Part shown: piece after piece, positions 33,601 to 42,269 of the stretch
Numbering within the stretch: position 1 is the stretch's first letter
How the letters are laid out: each line of letters opens with the position of its first letter
Assembly (NCBI RefSeq): GCF_916618755.1
Contig: NZ_CAKAKB010000004.1
Coordinates: 248,001 to 312,000, forward strand
Reading direction: 5' to 3'
Source: Actinotalea sp. Marseille-Q4924
GTDB lineage: Bacteria > Actinomycetota > Actinomycetes > Actinomycetales > Cellulomonadaceae
Length of the DNA stretch: 64,000 bases
Notes under the pieces: model-generated
The model's input: only the letters and a program-made list of their open reading frames with translations
What the model was told of the DNA's origin: nothing
The model's database searches: none
Position numbers and translations under genes: made by a program

Positions 33601-34245
33601 ATGACCGTCGACCACACCGCGGCGTCGGACGGTTCGGTGGCACTCACGTTCTTGAACGACGTCGAGGCCCGGACCGTGGAGGCGATCGCGGAACGCATCA
33701 TCCCCGACGGGGGTGACGGCGCAGGAGCCAGAGCGGCGGGCGTCGTCTACTACATCGACCGCGCTGTCGCAGGCGTCAGCACGAACCTCCAGCATGTCTA
33801 CCGCCGGGGTCTCCACGCGCTGGACCGGCACTGCCGGAGCGCTTACGGCACTGCCTTCGCGGACCTGTCCGAGGGGGACCAGGACTACGTCGTCCGCCGG
33901 TTCCTCGGTCCCGAGCAGCTCGATGGCGACGCGACCCCTCAGATGTTCGGTGACGAGCAGCGGGAGCAGGACGACCCTGACCGGCCGATCCTCGCGCGCC
34001 TGTTCGCGGTGGTCCGTGAGCACACCATCGAGGGCTTCTTCTGTGACCCGGTGTACGGCGGCAACAGGGACGCGGTCGGTTGGAAGCTCGTCGGATTCCC
34101 TGGCGCCTACTGGGGCTACACCGCGAAGCAGATGGGGCAAGGGTTCGACGGGCGGACCCTGCCGATCAAGACGCTGTCCGACCTGCGCGCGCAGCTCAAG
34201 AGCCTCCCGGACAACTCGACCTTCACCAGCAACGAGGAGCGCTGA
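33601..34245 (+). CDS. Gluconate 2-dehydrogenase subunit 3-like protein
   Basis: This is a 214-residue protein with ATG 33601 behind GAGGACTCAGG. The sequence LTFLNDVEARTVEAIAERIIPDG, GVVYYIDRAV, then FFCDPVYGGNRDAVGWKLVGFPG is the hallmark of gluconate-2-dehydrogenase subunit 3 proteins, the small partner of GMC-type flavin dehydrogenases for sugars and sugar acids. No Tat signal is visible, unlike classical periplasmic versions, so the complex may be cytoplasmic. Four bp separate it from the GMC subunit gene. It is the first gene of the operon after the operator-promoter. Confidence 0.88.
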   Translation: MTVDHTAASDGSVALTFLNDVEARTVEAIAERIIPDGGDGAGARAAGVVYYIDRAVAGVSTNLQHVYRRGLHALDRHCRSAYGTAFADLSEGDQDYVVRRFLGPEQLDGDATPQMFGDEQREQDDPDRPILARLFAVVREHTIEGFFCDPVYGGNRDAVGWKLVGFPGAYWGYTAKQMGQGFDGRTLPIKTLSDLRAQLKSLPDNSTFTSNEER

Positions 34246-34249
34246 CCGC

Positions 34250-36016
34250 ATGACCTCCAAGATCGACGTCATCGTCGTCGGGGCAGGCGCCTCGGGCGCT
34301 GTCATCGCCTCAGAGCTCGCCCAGGCGGGCTTGAAGGTGGTGTGCCTGGACAAGGGCCCCAAGCACACCACGGAGGACTTCCGTCTCAAGCAGGACGAGA
34401 TCCGCTACTACGCTCGCGGATCCCTGGTGCCCAGCATGGACACCGACCCCATCACGTGGCGGGAGACCAGTCAGGACGGCGACGGCGAGCTCGCACCATG
34501 GGCGGCGGGACCGCTGGGCACGGCCAACCCGCTGCACCTGCCGCCATCCCTGGGTGCCGGAGGCGGCACCGTGCACTGGGGCGGTGCGTGCTGGCGCTTC
34601 CGGGAGACCGAGTTCCGGATGAAGACCGAGATCGAGCAGCGCCTCGGAGCCGACGCGCTCCCCGAGGGCCACACCCTGGTGGACTGGCCCATCACCTACG
34701 CCGACCTCGAGCCGTACTACGACAAGGCCGAGTGGGAGCTCGGCATCTCCGGCCGCGGCAGCAACGTAGCTGGCCGACCGGAGCTCGACGAGAACCCCTG
34801 GGAGGCGCCGCGCCAACGTGACTACCCGATGCCGCCGCTGCGTCAGGGCACGGCGGACATCGAGTTCTCCGAGGCGTGCAGCCGCCTGGGGTACCACCCG
34901 TTCCGCACGGCCGCCGCCATCGCGTCGGAGCCGTTCAAGGGACGCTCGGGCTGCACCTACTGCGGCTTCTGCCACGGCTACCCCTGCCACGTGGACGCCA
35001 AGACGTCGACCCACGTCGCCGCCCTCCCGTACGGGGAGGCGAGCGGCAACCTGGAGATGCGGGACTACTGCCGCGTGTACAAGGTCAACCGGTCCGTCGA
35101 CGGCAAGCGGGTCACCGGCGTCTCGTACTTCGACGCCGACGGGCGCTCGGTCGACCTCGAGGCGGACCGTGTGGTGCTCGCCTGCTACGCCCTGGAGAAC
35201 GCGCGGCTCCTGCTGGCCTCGGGTATCAACGGCAACGGGCAGGTCGGCAAGCACCTCATGACCCACGCGTTCGGCTTCTTCATGGGGCTGACCAAGGAAC
35301 CCTCCAACCCGTACATGGGGACCCTCGTGGCGTCCACCTCGATCGAGGACTTCTCCGGTGAGCTCGTGCACGAGTACGACCCGAGCGTCCTGTGGGGCGC
35401 GCCCATCATCAGCTGGCCGGGCGACTACCAGCCGATCGAGATCGCCCACGCCCTTCCCCCGAGCGTGCCCCGCTGGGGTGCAGGGTTCCGGGACTGGATG
35501 CGCGACAACTACGCCCACGTCTGGTCCATGTACTCCCAGACGGCGAACATCCCGACGGTCGACACGTACGTGGACCTCGACCCGCGCCGGAAGGACCCCT
35601 GGGGCCAGCCGGCGCTGCGGATGACTCACGGCTGGGGTGAGTGGGACCAGAAGATGGTCGAGTTCCTGCTCGGGATCAAGCGCAAGATCGCCCGCGAGAT
35701 GGGGCTTACCTACTGGTGGGAGGAGACCACCAAGCCGGACTACCACCTCTCGACCCACGAGGTGGGGACGCACCGGATGGGTGAGGACCCGGCGACCTCC
35801 GTGGTGGACGTGTACGGGCGGTCCCACGAGTGCGACAACCTCTACGTCGTCGGCGGCGGGCAGTTCCCGAGCTACCACGGCTACAACCCCACCGAGACGA
35901 TCTGGGCGATGGCCTACATGACGGCGGACAGCATCATCGGCCGGTCCGCCCCCGGTCCCGTCACCGAGCACGGCCACGTCGGCCACCACCGGGGTGCCCA
36001 CAGCCACACCCACTGA
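34250..36016 (+). CDS. GMC-family sugar dehydrogenase flavoprotein
   Basis: This 588-residue FAD enzyme starts at ATG 34250, four bp after subunit 3. The dinucleotide fold is IDVIVVGAGASGAVIASELA. GGGTVHWGGACWRF is the GMC FAD-contact region. CTYCGFCHGYPC is a cysteine cluster characteristic of the gluconate-dehydrogenase branch. HEVGTHRMG and the C-terminal FPSYHGYNPTETI hold the catalytic His and Asn/His region. It oxidises a hydroxyl of a sugar, sugar acid or glycoside and passes electrons on via subunit 3. The C-terminal tail is His-rich (HGHVGHHRGAHSHTH), possibly metal-binding. A glucoside-3-dehydrogenase-type activity is possible but unproven. Confidence 0.88.
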   Translation: MTSKIDVIVVGAGASGAVIASELAQAGLKVVCLDKGPKHTTEDFRLKQDEIRYYARGSLVPSMDTDPITWRETSQDGDGELAPWAAGPLGTANPLHLPPSLGAGGGTVHWGGACWRFRETEFRMKTEIEQRLGADALPEGHTLVDWPITYADLEPYYDKAEWELGISGRGSNVAGRPELDENPWEAPRQRDYPMPPLRQGTADIEFSEACSRLGYHPFRTAAAIASEPFKGRSGCTYCGFCHGYPCHVDAKTSTHVAALPYGEASGNLEMRDYCRVYKVNRSVDGKRVTGVSYFDADGRSVDLEADRVVLACYALENARLLLASGINGNGQVGKHLMTHAFGFFMGLTKEPSNPYMGTLVASTSIEDFSGELVHEYDPSVLWGAPIISWPGDYQPIEIAHALPPSVPRWGAGFRDWMRDNYAHVWSMYSQTANIPTVDTYVDLDPRRKDPWGQPALRMTHGWGEWDQKMVEFLLGIKRKIAREMGLTYWWEETTKPDYHLSTHEVGTHRMGEDPATSVVDVYGRSHECDNLYVVGGGQFPSYHGYNPTETIWAMAYMTADSIIGRSAPGPVTEHGHVGHHRGAHSHTH

Positions 36017-36099
36017 GCGACCTTCTGGCCCGCACCGCAAGCCCTGGCGTCACGTCGAGGGCCGGGCCCCGCACACCTTCACGCAAGGAGAGCGCCCCC

Positions 36100-37044
36100 A
36101 TGCACACGAACGCCCTGGGCAGGACCGGCCTGGACGTGACGCCGATCTGCCACGGCACCAGCCCGCTGGGGAACTTCCCGGCTCAGTACGGCTACGAGGT
36201 CGCAGAAGCACAGGCGGTCGCCACGATCCTGCGCGTCCTGGACGGACCCCTGAACTTCATCGACACCTCCAACAACTACTTCGACGCGGAGCGGCGGATC
36301 GGCCTCGCCCTGCGGGAGCGTGGGGGGCTGCCGGACGGGTTCGTCCTGGCGACCAAGGTCGACCCGGAGCACGGCAGCACCGACCTGTCCGGAGCCCGGG
36401 CCCGGGCTTCGGTCCAGGAGAGCCTGGAACGGCTCGGGCTCGACCACCTCCAGCTGGTCTACATCCACGACCCGGAGCTGCATGACTTCACCACGGCCAC
36501 GGGGCCGGGGGGCGTCGTCGAGGCCCTGGTCGGGATGCAGCAGGAGGGCCTGATCGACCACATCGGCGTTGCCGGCGGCCCCATCGACCTCATGCAGCGG
36601 TACGTCGACCTCGATGTCTTCCAGGCGGTCATCAGCCACAACCGGTTCACGCTGGTGGACCAGTCGGCGCACCCCTTGATCGAGCAGGTCGCCGCCAAGC
36701 GGATGGGGTTCGTAAACGGCGCGCCGTACGGCGGAGGGATGCTCGTCAAGGGTCCGGACGCCCACCCGAACTACTGCTACAGCCCGGCAAGCGAGGACAC
36801 GCGGGAGCGCGTGCGCGCCATGGAGCGGGCCTGCGCCGAGCACGGCGTCCCGCTGGCGGCAGCAGCGCTCCAGTTCTCCCTCCGCGAGCCGGGCATCGCC
36901 TCCACGATCGTCGGGATGTCTTCCCCCGAGCGGCTCGAGCAGACCCTCGAGCTCGCAGCGACCCCGATCACCGACGAGCTCTGGACGACGCTGGACGAGC
37001 TGGCCGCCGTGGGGCGCTCGGGCATCCCCGAGATGGCCTCGTGA
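36100..37044 (+). CDS. Aldo/keto reductase
   Basis: This 314-residue NAD(P)H-dependent TIM-barrel oxidoreductase starts at ATG 36100 with AAGGAG 9 bp upstream. Catalytic and cofactor features are visible: FIDTSNNYFDAERRIG (Asp, Tyr), LATKVD (Lys), YIHDPEL (His) and GMSSPERLEQTL (phosphate-binding loop). It resembles D-threo-aldose/L-fucose 1-dehydrogenase relatives that act on free sugars or their oxidised forms. Within the operon it likely acts on the same carbon source as the GMC enzyme, either reducing a keto product or oxidising a released aldose. Confidence 0.85.
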   Translation: MHTNALGRTGLDVTPICHGTSPLGNFPAQYGYEVAEAQAVATILRVLDGPLNFIDTSNNYFDAERRIGLALRERGGLPDGFVLATKVDPEHGSTDLSGARARASVQESLERLGLDHLQLVYIHDPELHDFTTATGPGGVVEALVGMQQEGLIDHIGVAGGPIDLMQRYVDLDVFQAVISHNRFTLVDQSAHPLIEQVAAKRMGFVNGAPYGGGMLVKGPDAHPNYCYSPASEDTRERVRAMERACAEHGVPLAAAALQFSLREPGIASTIVGMSSPERLEQTLELAATPITDELWTTLDELAAVGRSGIPEMAS

Positions 37045-37054
37045 GGAGGGTGAG

Positions 37055-38572
37055 ATGACCACGTCCCAAGTCGGCCCCGTCCTGAAGGTCCATGGCCTGA
37101 CCAAGCGGTACCCGGGCGTCACGGCCCTGGACGGTGTGGACCTCGAGGTCCACGCCGGGCAGGTGCTGTCGCTCTCGGGTGCCAACGGAGCGGGCAAGTC
37201 GACCCTGGTGAAGATCCTGTCGGGTGCGGAGCAGCCCGACGCCGGCTCGATCTGGATCGACGGGCGAGAGGTGCAGCTCGAGAGCCCGCACGCCGCCCGC
37301 CAGGCCGGCATCTACACGATCTACCAGGAGATGAGCCTGGTCCCGAGCATGTCCGTGGTCGAGAACATCTTCCTGGACGACTTCGCGAAGTCCGGTCTGG
37401 TCCGGATCGGTCGCCTGGAGAAGAGGGCGGAGCAGCTCATGGAGCGCCTCGGCGCCCCGGTGGACGTCCGCGCGCCGGTCGCCTCGCTGCCCCTGGCCAA
37501 GCAGCAGCTCGTGGAGATCGCCAAGGCGCTGAAGTCCGAGCCGCACGTCCTGCTCCTGGACGAGCCGACGACGACGCTGCCACCGCGGGACGTCAGCGGC
37601 CTGCTCAATCTCATGCGCGACCTCGCCGCTTCGGGCGTCGGGTTGATCTTCGTCTCTCATCGTCTCGACGAGGTGACGGCCGTGTGCGACGCCGTCGACG
37701 TCCTGCGAGACGGCCGGCGGGTCGCGCACTTCGACACCGTCCCGGACGCCCACGCGATCGTGCGGCAGATGGTCGGGGACCGCTACGAGAACTCCCTCGC
37801 GGCGGCCGCCGCGGAGGGTTCGGAGGGCAAGCTCGGAGGGGTCGCGACGTCCGACGTCGTGCTGGAGGTGCGGGACCTCACCGAGGGCCACCGGCTGCAC
37901 CCGTGCTCCTTCGAGCTGCGGCGCGGGGAGGTGCTCGGCATTACCGGGCTCCTCGGTGCCGGGCAGAACGAGCTGGCCGAGTGCCTCTTCGGGCTGCGCG
38001 AGCCCTCCGGCGGAACGGTCGCGGTCGAGGGACGCCAGGTGCGTGTGCGCTCCCCGCGCGCCGCGATCCGCAGAGGTCTCGGCCTGATCCCGGAGGACCG
38101 CAAGTCCCAGGGACTGGTCCTCGACATGAGCGCGAGCAAGAACATGAGCCTGGCGTCCCTTGGGATGTTCACCCGGGCCGGTCTGCTCGACCACTCCCGC
38201 GAGTCTCGGCACGCTCGGACCAAGGTCGACGAGCTCGGCATCAAGTGCAGCAGTGTCCACCAGTCGGTGCGGACCATGAGCGGCGGCAACCAGCAGAAGG
38301 TGCTTCTGGCCCGCTGGCTCACGAAGAACAGCAAGGTTCTCATCCTCGCCGAGCCCACACGAGGCGTGGACGTCGCAGCCAAGGAAGAGATCTACCGGCT
38401 GATCCGTGCCTACCTGCGGTCGGGAGGTGCGGCCGTCCTCGTCACCTCCGAGGTGGCCGAGGCCGCGCTGTGCGACCGCGTCCTGGTGCTGTCCAACGGG
38501 CGCATCGTCGCCGAAGCCACCCACGAGGAGATCCAGTCCCAGCAGCAGGACCTCCTCACCCACCTCCGATGA
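37055..38572 (+). CDS. Sugar ABC importer ATPase (RbsA type, two NBDs)
   Basis: This 505-residue protein has two nucleotide-binding domains. NBD1: Walker A SGANGAGKSTL, Walker B HVLLLDEPTTTL. NBD2: degenerate Walker A GLLGAGQNEL, signature MSGGNQQKVLLARWL and ILAEPTRGVDV. The last has Ala where the Walker B Asp of RbsA-type NBD2 is usual. It starts at ATG 37055, ten bp after the aldo/keto reductase. It energises uptake of a monosaccharide-type ligand together with the following permease and binding protein. The NBD2 substitution may weaken Mg coordination there. Confidence 0.92.
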   Translation: MTTSQVGPVLKVHGLTKRYPGVTALDGVDLEVHAGQVLSLSGANGAGKSTLVKILSGAEQPDAGSIWIDGREVQLESPHAARQAGIYTIYQEMSLVPSMSVVENIFLDDFAKSGLVRIGRLEKRAEQLMERLGAPVDVRAPVASLPLAKQQLVEIAKALKSEPHVLLLDEPTTTLPPRDVSGLLNLMRDLAASGVGLIFVSHRLDEVTAVCDAVDVLRDGRRVAHFDTVPDAHAIVRQMVGDRYENSLAAAAAEGSEGKLGGVATSDVVLEVRDLTEGHRLHPCSFELRRGEVLGITGLLGAGQNELAECLFGLREPSGGTVAVEGRQVRVRSPRAAIRRGLGLIPEDRKSQGLVLDMSASKNMSLASLGMFTRAGLLDHSRESRHARTKVDELGIKCSSVHQSVRTMSGGNQQKVLLARWLTKNSKVLILAEPTRGVDVAAKEEIYRLIRAYLRSGGAAVLVTSEVAEAALCDRVLVLSNGRIVAEATHEEIQSQQQDLLTHLR

Positions 38573-38598
38573 CCCGCCCCGACCCCCAGGAGGAACTC

Positions 38599-39792
38599 AT
38601 GTCGGTCTCTTCTCGGAGCACCGCACCCCCGCACCGCGCCGGGCAAGACCCTGCCCCGACGGGCACCGGTCGTGCGCGGCGCCGATTCAGGATCGGACCG
38701 CAGGGCTACCTGCTGGCCGTGTTCGTGCTTGTCGCGGTCGTCGGGTCCATGACGTCGCCGTTCTTCTTCACGGCGCGCAACCTGGAGAACATCGCCGTGG
38801 CGGCCTCGGTGGTCGCGGTCCTGGGCGTCGCTCAGTTCATCGTGGTCGTCACCCGGGGGATCGACCTCTCGGTCGGTTCCGTCGCCGCGCTGTCCACGGT
38901 CATCGCGGCCGTGATGCTGCGGCAGGGCCAAGGCGTGCTCGTGACCGTCGTGGTCGCTCTTCTCGCGTGCTCGCTGGCCGGGCTGATCAACGGACTCCTG
39001 GTCGTCTACGCCCGGATCGCGCCGTTCGTGGCCACCCTCGCGATGCTCAGCATCGCCCGCGGCGTCGCGTTCCTCGTGCAGGTCGGGACGCTGATCGTCA
39101 TCAGCAACACCACGTTCCTCAACCTCTTCGGGGGCCGGACCGGCTCGGTCCCGAACGGGGTCATCATCGCCGTGATCGTGACGGTCGTCGCGGCGTTCGT
39201 CATGAAGTTCACCCCGCTGGGCCGGCGGCTGTATGCGCTAGGCGGCAACCCGGAAGCCGCCCGTCTCTCCGGGCTGCCGGTCAAGCGGGACCAGGTCATG
39301 GCCTACGTCACCAGCGGCCTGCTCGCCGGCCTGGCCGGGCTGATGCTCGCCGGTCGTCTCTCCCAGGGCAGCTCGCTCGTCGGTCAGGGCTACGAGCTGG
39401 ACTCCATCGCCGCCACCGTCGTCGGCGGGACGTCGCTCTTCGGCGGGACCGGCGACCCGATCAGCACCGTCCTCGGCGCTCTCATCATCGGGATGATCGG
39501 CAACATCATGAACCTGGCCGGCATCCAGTCCGAGCCGCAGCTCGTGATCCGCGGGCTGGTCATCCTCATCGCCGTCTTCCTCACCTCCGGGGGCGGGATC
39601 CAGCGGATCCGCGACGGCGTCACCAAGCTCCGGGCCCGCGGCTCCGGTGCTCCCAGTGGCGACGAGACGCTCGCCGCCCCAGCTCTCCCAGCTGCCGAGA
39701 ACACCCCCACCTCGCGGCGGCCCGACCTCCAGGAAGGCAATACTCCCCACCCTCCCGCTCGACGACCCGACAGCACGGAAGGAACTCACTGA
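38599..39792 (+). CDS. Sugar ABC importer permease (RbsC type)
   Basis: This 397-residue permease starts at ATG 38599 after AGGAGGAAC. About eight to ten membrane segments are visible. It carries the RbsC/BPD_transp_2 pattern VVVTRGIDLSVGSVAALS, then YALGGNPEAARLSG and VGGTSLFGGTGDP. The long N-terminal leader and C-terminal tail (about 60 residues rich in Pro, Ser and Arg) are cytoplasmic and poorly conserved. The stop overlaps the next gene start by one base, so it is tightly coupled to the binding protein. Confidence 0.92.
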   Translation: MSVSSRSTAPPHRAGQDPAPTGTGRARRRFRIGPQGYLLAVFVLVAVVGSMTSPFFFTARNLENIAVAASVVAVLGVAQFIVVVTRGIDLSVGSVAALSTVIAAVMLRQGQGVLVTVVVALLACSLAGLINGLLVVYARIAPFVATLAMLSIARGVAFLVQVGTLIVISNTTFLNLFGGRTGSVPNGVIIAVIVTVVAAFVMKFTPLGRRLYALGGNPEAARLSGLPVKRDQVMAYVTSGLLAGLAGLMLAGRLSQGSSLVGQGYELDSIAATVVGGTSLFGGTGDPISTVLGALIIGMIGNIMNLAGIQSEPQLVIRGLVILIAVFLTSGGGIQRIRDGVTKLRARGSGAPSGDETLAAPALPAAENTPTSRRPDLQEGNTPHPPARRPDSTEGTH

Positions 39793-40859
39793 TGCGCACA
39801 ACGACGCGCGGCATCGCCCTCGGCAGTGTCCTCGCACTCTCCCTCGCACTCTCCGCCTGCGCAGAAGGCGGCGACGCCGACGGGGGCGCCGCTCCCGACG
39901 ACGGCAACGGCGCGACAGCCGGCGACGCCGGCTCCGGCGACACGATCACGATCGGCTTCTCCCAGCGGCGGCTCGCCGGCAGCGACTGGTGGGCCACGCT
40001 CCTCCAGGGTGCGGAGGACAAGGCCGAGGAGCTCGGTGCCGAGATCATCGTCACCGACGCCGGTGGCGACACCGTCAAGCAGAACTCCGACGTGCAGACG
40101 CTCCTCACCCAGGGCGTGGACGTCGTCATCATGAATCCGCACGACCCCACCGGGGTGGCGCCCGCCGTCACCGCGGTGGCGCAGGACGACGTGCCCCTCG
40201 TCGTGGTCAACAGCAACCTCTCCGAGGAGCTCGCGCCCCAGCAGTTCTGCTACGTCGCCGAGGACCAGGAGGCGGTCGCGTTCGGACTCGGGGAGCAGAT
40301 CGCCGAGTTCGCCAAGGAGCGGTTCGGTGACGAGGCGGTCAAGGCCGTCGTCGTCGGCGGCTACTCGGGCGAGACCGTCACCACGTGGCGCCACGACGGC
40401 GTCGTCGCCGGGTACGAGAGCGTGGCGGACGCCCCCGAGATCGAGTACCTGCCGATCCGGTACGGCGAGTGGCTGCCGGACCGGGCGCTGGACCCCGTGC
40501 GCGACATCGCGACCGCCAACCCCGACCTGGACATCGTCTTCAGCCTCAGCGACGTGATGCTCCCGGGGATCAAGCAGGGTCTCTCGGACGCCGGGATCCT
40601 GGACCAGGTGCTCATCGGCACCTACGACGGCCAGATGGCCGTGCTGAAGGAGATGATGGACAACCCGGACGGGCCGGTCCAGGCCAACGCGTCCAACGAG
40701 CCCTACCGCCAGGGTGAGACCGCGGTCGAGATGGCGGTCGCCGCCGCTCGTGGCGAGTCGCAGGAGGACGTGTGCCCCGGCGGTGAGTTCTGGATCGACA
40801 CCTTCCTGGCGACTCCGGACAACGCCGAGCAGTACTACGACCCGAACCGTCAGTTCTGA
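39792..40859 (+). CDS. Sugar-binding lipoprotein (RbsB-like)
   Basis: This 355-residue periplasmic-binding-protein-family lipoprotein has a signal peptide ending in LALSAC (Cys23), then an acidic Gly/Asp linker. The mature part begins TITIGFSQRRLAGSDWWATLL and carries DVVIMNPHDPTGVAPAV and IVFSLSDVMLPGIKQGL, as in ribose/galactose-type binding proteins. It starts at ATG 39792 overlapping the permease stop (TGATG). It catches the sugar substrate at the outer membrane face. A strong hairpin follows 41 bp downstream. Confidence 0.92.
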   Translation: MRTTTRGIALGSVLALSLALSACAEGGDADGGAAPDDGNGATAGDAGSGDTITIGFSQRRLAGSDWWATLLQGAEDKAEELGAEIIVTDAGGDTVKQNSDVQTLLTQGVDVVIMNPHDPTGVAPAVTAVAQDDVPLVVVNSNLSEELAPQQFCYVAEDQEAVAFGLGEQIAEFAKERFGDEAVKAVVVGGYSGETVTTWRHDGVVAGYESVADAPEIEYLPIRYGEWLPDRALDPVRDIATANPDLDIVFSLSDVMLPGIKQGLSDAGILDQVLIGTYDGQMAVLKEMMDNPDGPVQANASNEPYRQGETAVEMAVAAARGESQEDVCPGGEFWIDTFLATPDNAEQYYDPNRQF

Positions 40860-40900
40860 CGTCCCACCGGGGCGGGCCGGTGTCCGTCCCCACCCTCGCC

Positions 40901-40935
40901 GTCTCCTTCCGCCCGGCACCCGGGCGGAAGGAGAC
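40901..40935 (+). terminator. Hairpin after binding-protein gene
   Basis: GTCTCCTTCCGCCCG pairs perfectly with CGGGCGGAAGGAGAC (15 bp, 5-nt loop). It lies between the binding protein and the amidase-like gene. Likely a partial terminator within the operon, or an operon end with the next gene separately transcribed. Confidence 0.75.
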
Positions 40936-40994
40936 CGGCCCCAGCCAGCACCCCGCGGCGCAGTCGAGTCTGCGCCACCACAGAAGGAGCACTC

Positions 40995-42137
40995 ATGGTC
41001 GACCCGTACTCCGTCGTCGCTCTCTCCCCGCGCACGTTCCAGATGAAGGAGCGTCAGGACGGGGTCGAGAACGTCAAGCGGATCAACAAGTTCATGGACA
41101 CGGCAGTCATGGTCGGGGCGTGGGAAGGAGCCCCCGTCCGTCTGGTGGTCATCCCGGAGATGGCGATCCAGGGGATGATCGCCAACATTCCCGGGAACCG
41201 CGACAAGGAGAAGCACTTCGCGGTCACCATCCCCGGCCCGGAGACCGATGAGCTGGCGAAGAAGGCCGTCCAGCTCGACACCTACATCGCAGCCGAGCTG
41301 TACATGGTGAAGGACCCGGACTTCGAGGACCGCTACTTCAACGTGGCGTTCATCATCGACCCGAGCGGGGAGATCGTCTACCAGCGCGCCAAGGCGACGT
41401 CCGACGCCTACGAGGGCGGCATGCTCGGCAACATGAACCCGCACGACGTGTGGGACGAGTGGATCGCCAAGAAGGGCAACGGGAACGTGATGGACGCGAT
41501 CTTCCCGGTCGCCCGGACCGAGATCGGCAACATCGGTATCGCGATCTGCCACGAAGGGGTCTATCCCGAGGTCGCTCGAGGGCTGGCGATGAACGGCGCG
41601 GAGATCATCATCCGGCCCACGCTCATCGAGCCCGCCGTGATGACGGGGATGTGGGAGATCCAGAACCGTGCGCACGCGCTGTTCAACCACGCCTACGTCG
41701 TGGCACCGAACCTCGGCCCGGAGATCATGCCCGACGGGGGCATGCAGGACCTCTTCGGTGGCCAGTCGATGATCGTGAACCCCCGTGGGCAGATCGTCGC
41801 CCAGCAGAAGGGCTGGACGTCCGGCGACTCGTTCGTCTGCACCACGATCGACATCGAGGCACTCCGCCGGTCCCGGATCGCCAACGGTCTGTACAACCAG
41901 TTCAAGGACCTGCGAACTGAGCAGTACCGGGCCATCTACGACCAGCCGATCTACCCGAAGAACCAGTACCTCGAGGAGCCCCCGGGCGAGGGCTGGCTGG
42001 CTCGCGAGGACGCGACCCGTGCTCGGAACATCGAGACGCTGATCGAGCGGGGCGTGCTCACCCCGCCGACCGGCTACCGCCGCAACGGCGACACGACCCC
42101 CGTGTCGGACACGACCGAGAAGGTCGTCGGCTCCTGA
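40995..42137 (+). CDS. Carbon-nitrogen hydrolase (nitrilase/amidase superfamily)
   Basis: This 380-residue cytoplasmic protein starts at ATG 40995 with GAAGGAG upstream. The Glu-Lys-Cys triad of the superfamily is present: VIPEMAIQG (Glu), YQRAKATSDA (Lys) and GIAICHEGVYPE (Cys). EIIIRPTLIEP and a trailing helix-rich C-terminus resemble aliphatic amidases and N-carbamoyl hydrolases rather than true nitrilases. Its place in a sugar-oxidation operon implies that the substrate contains an amide or similar C-N bond, perhaps on a modified sugar. The precise reaction cannot be stated. Confidence 0.88.
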   Translation: MVDPYSVVALSPRTFQMKERQDGVENVKRINKFMDTAVMVGAWEGAPVRLVVIPEMAIQGMIANIPGNRDKEKHFAVTIPGPETDELAKKAVQLDTYIAAELYMVKDPDFEDRYFNVAFIIDPSGEIVYQRAKATSDAYEGGMLGNMNPHDVWDEWIAKKGNGNVMDAIFPVARTEIGNIGIAICHEGVYPEVARGLAMNGAEIIIRPTLIEPAVMTGMWEIQNRAHALFNHAYVVAPNLGPEIMPDGGMQDLFGGQSMIVNPRGQIVAQQKGWTSGDSFVCTTIDIEALRRSRIANGLYNQFKDLRTEQYRAIYDQPIYPKNQYLEEPPGEGWLAREDATRARNIETLIERGVLTPPTGYRRNGDTTPVSDTTEKVVGS

Positions 42138-42141
42138 GCCG

Positions 42142-42187
42142 GTGGTGTGCCGGGTCAGCACCTCCTCCGTGACCCGGCACACCACCC
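42142..42187 (+). terminator. Strong 17-bp hairpin after C-N hydrolase
   Basis: GGTGGTGTGCCGGGTCA pairs perfectly with TGACCCGGCACACCACC around a 12-nt loop, four bp after the stop codon. Probable terminator; the following dehydrogenase gene has its own strong ribosome site. Confidence 0.8.
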
Positions 42188-42269
42188 CCAGACCTCTCCG
42201 CGCGACCGGGCTGTGCACCCGCGGCCGCGGTCGTGCCGACCGAACGACAGACTCACTGGAGGCGATGAG

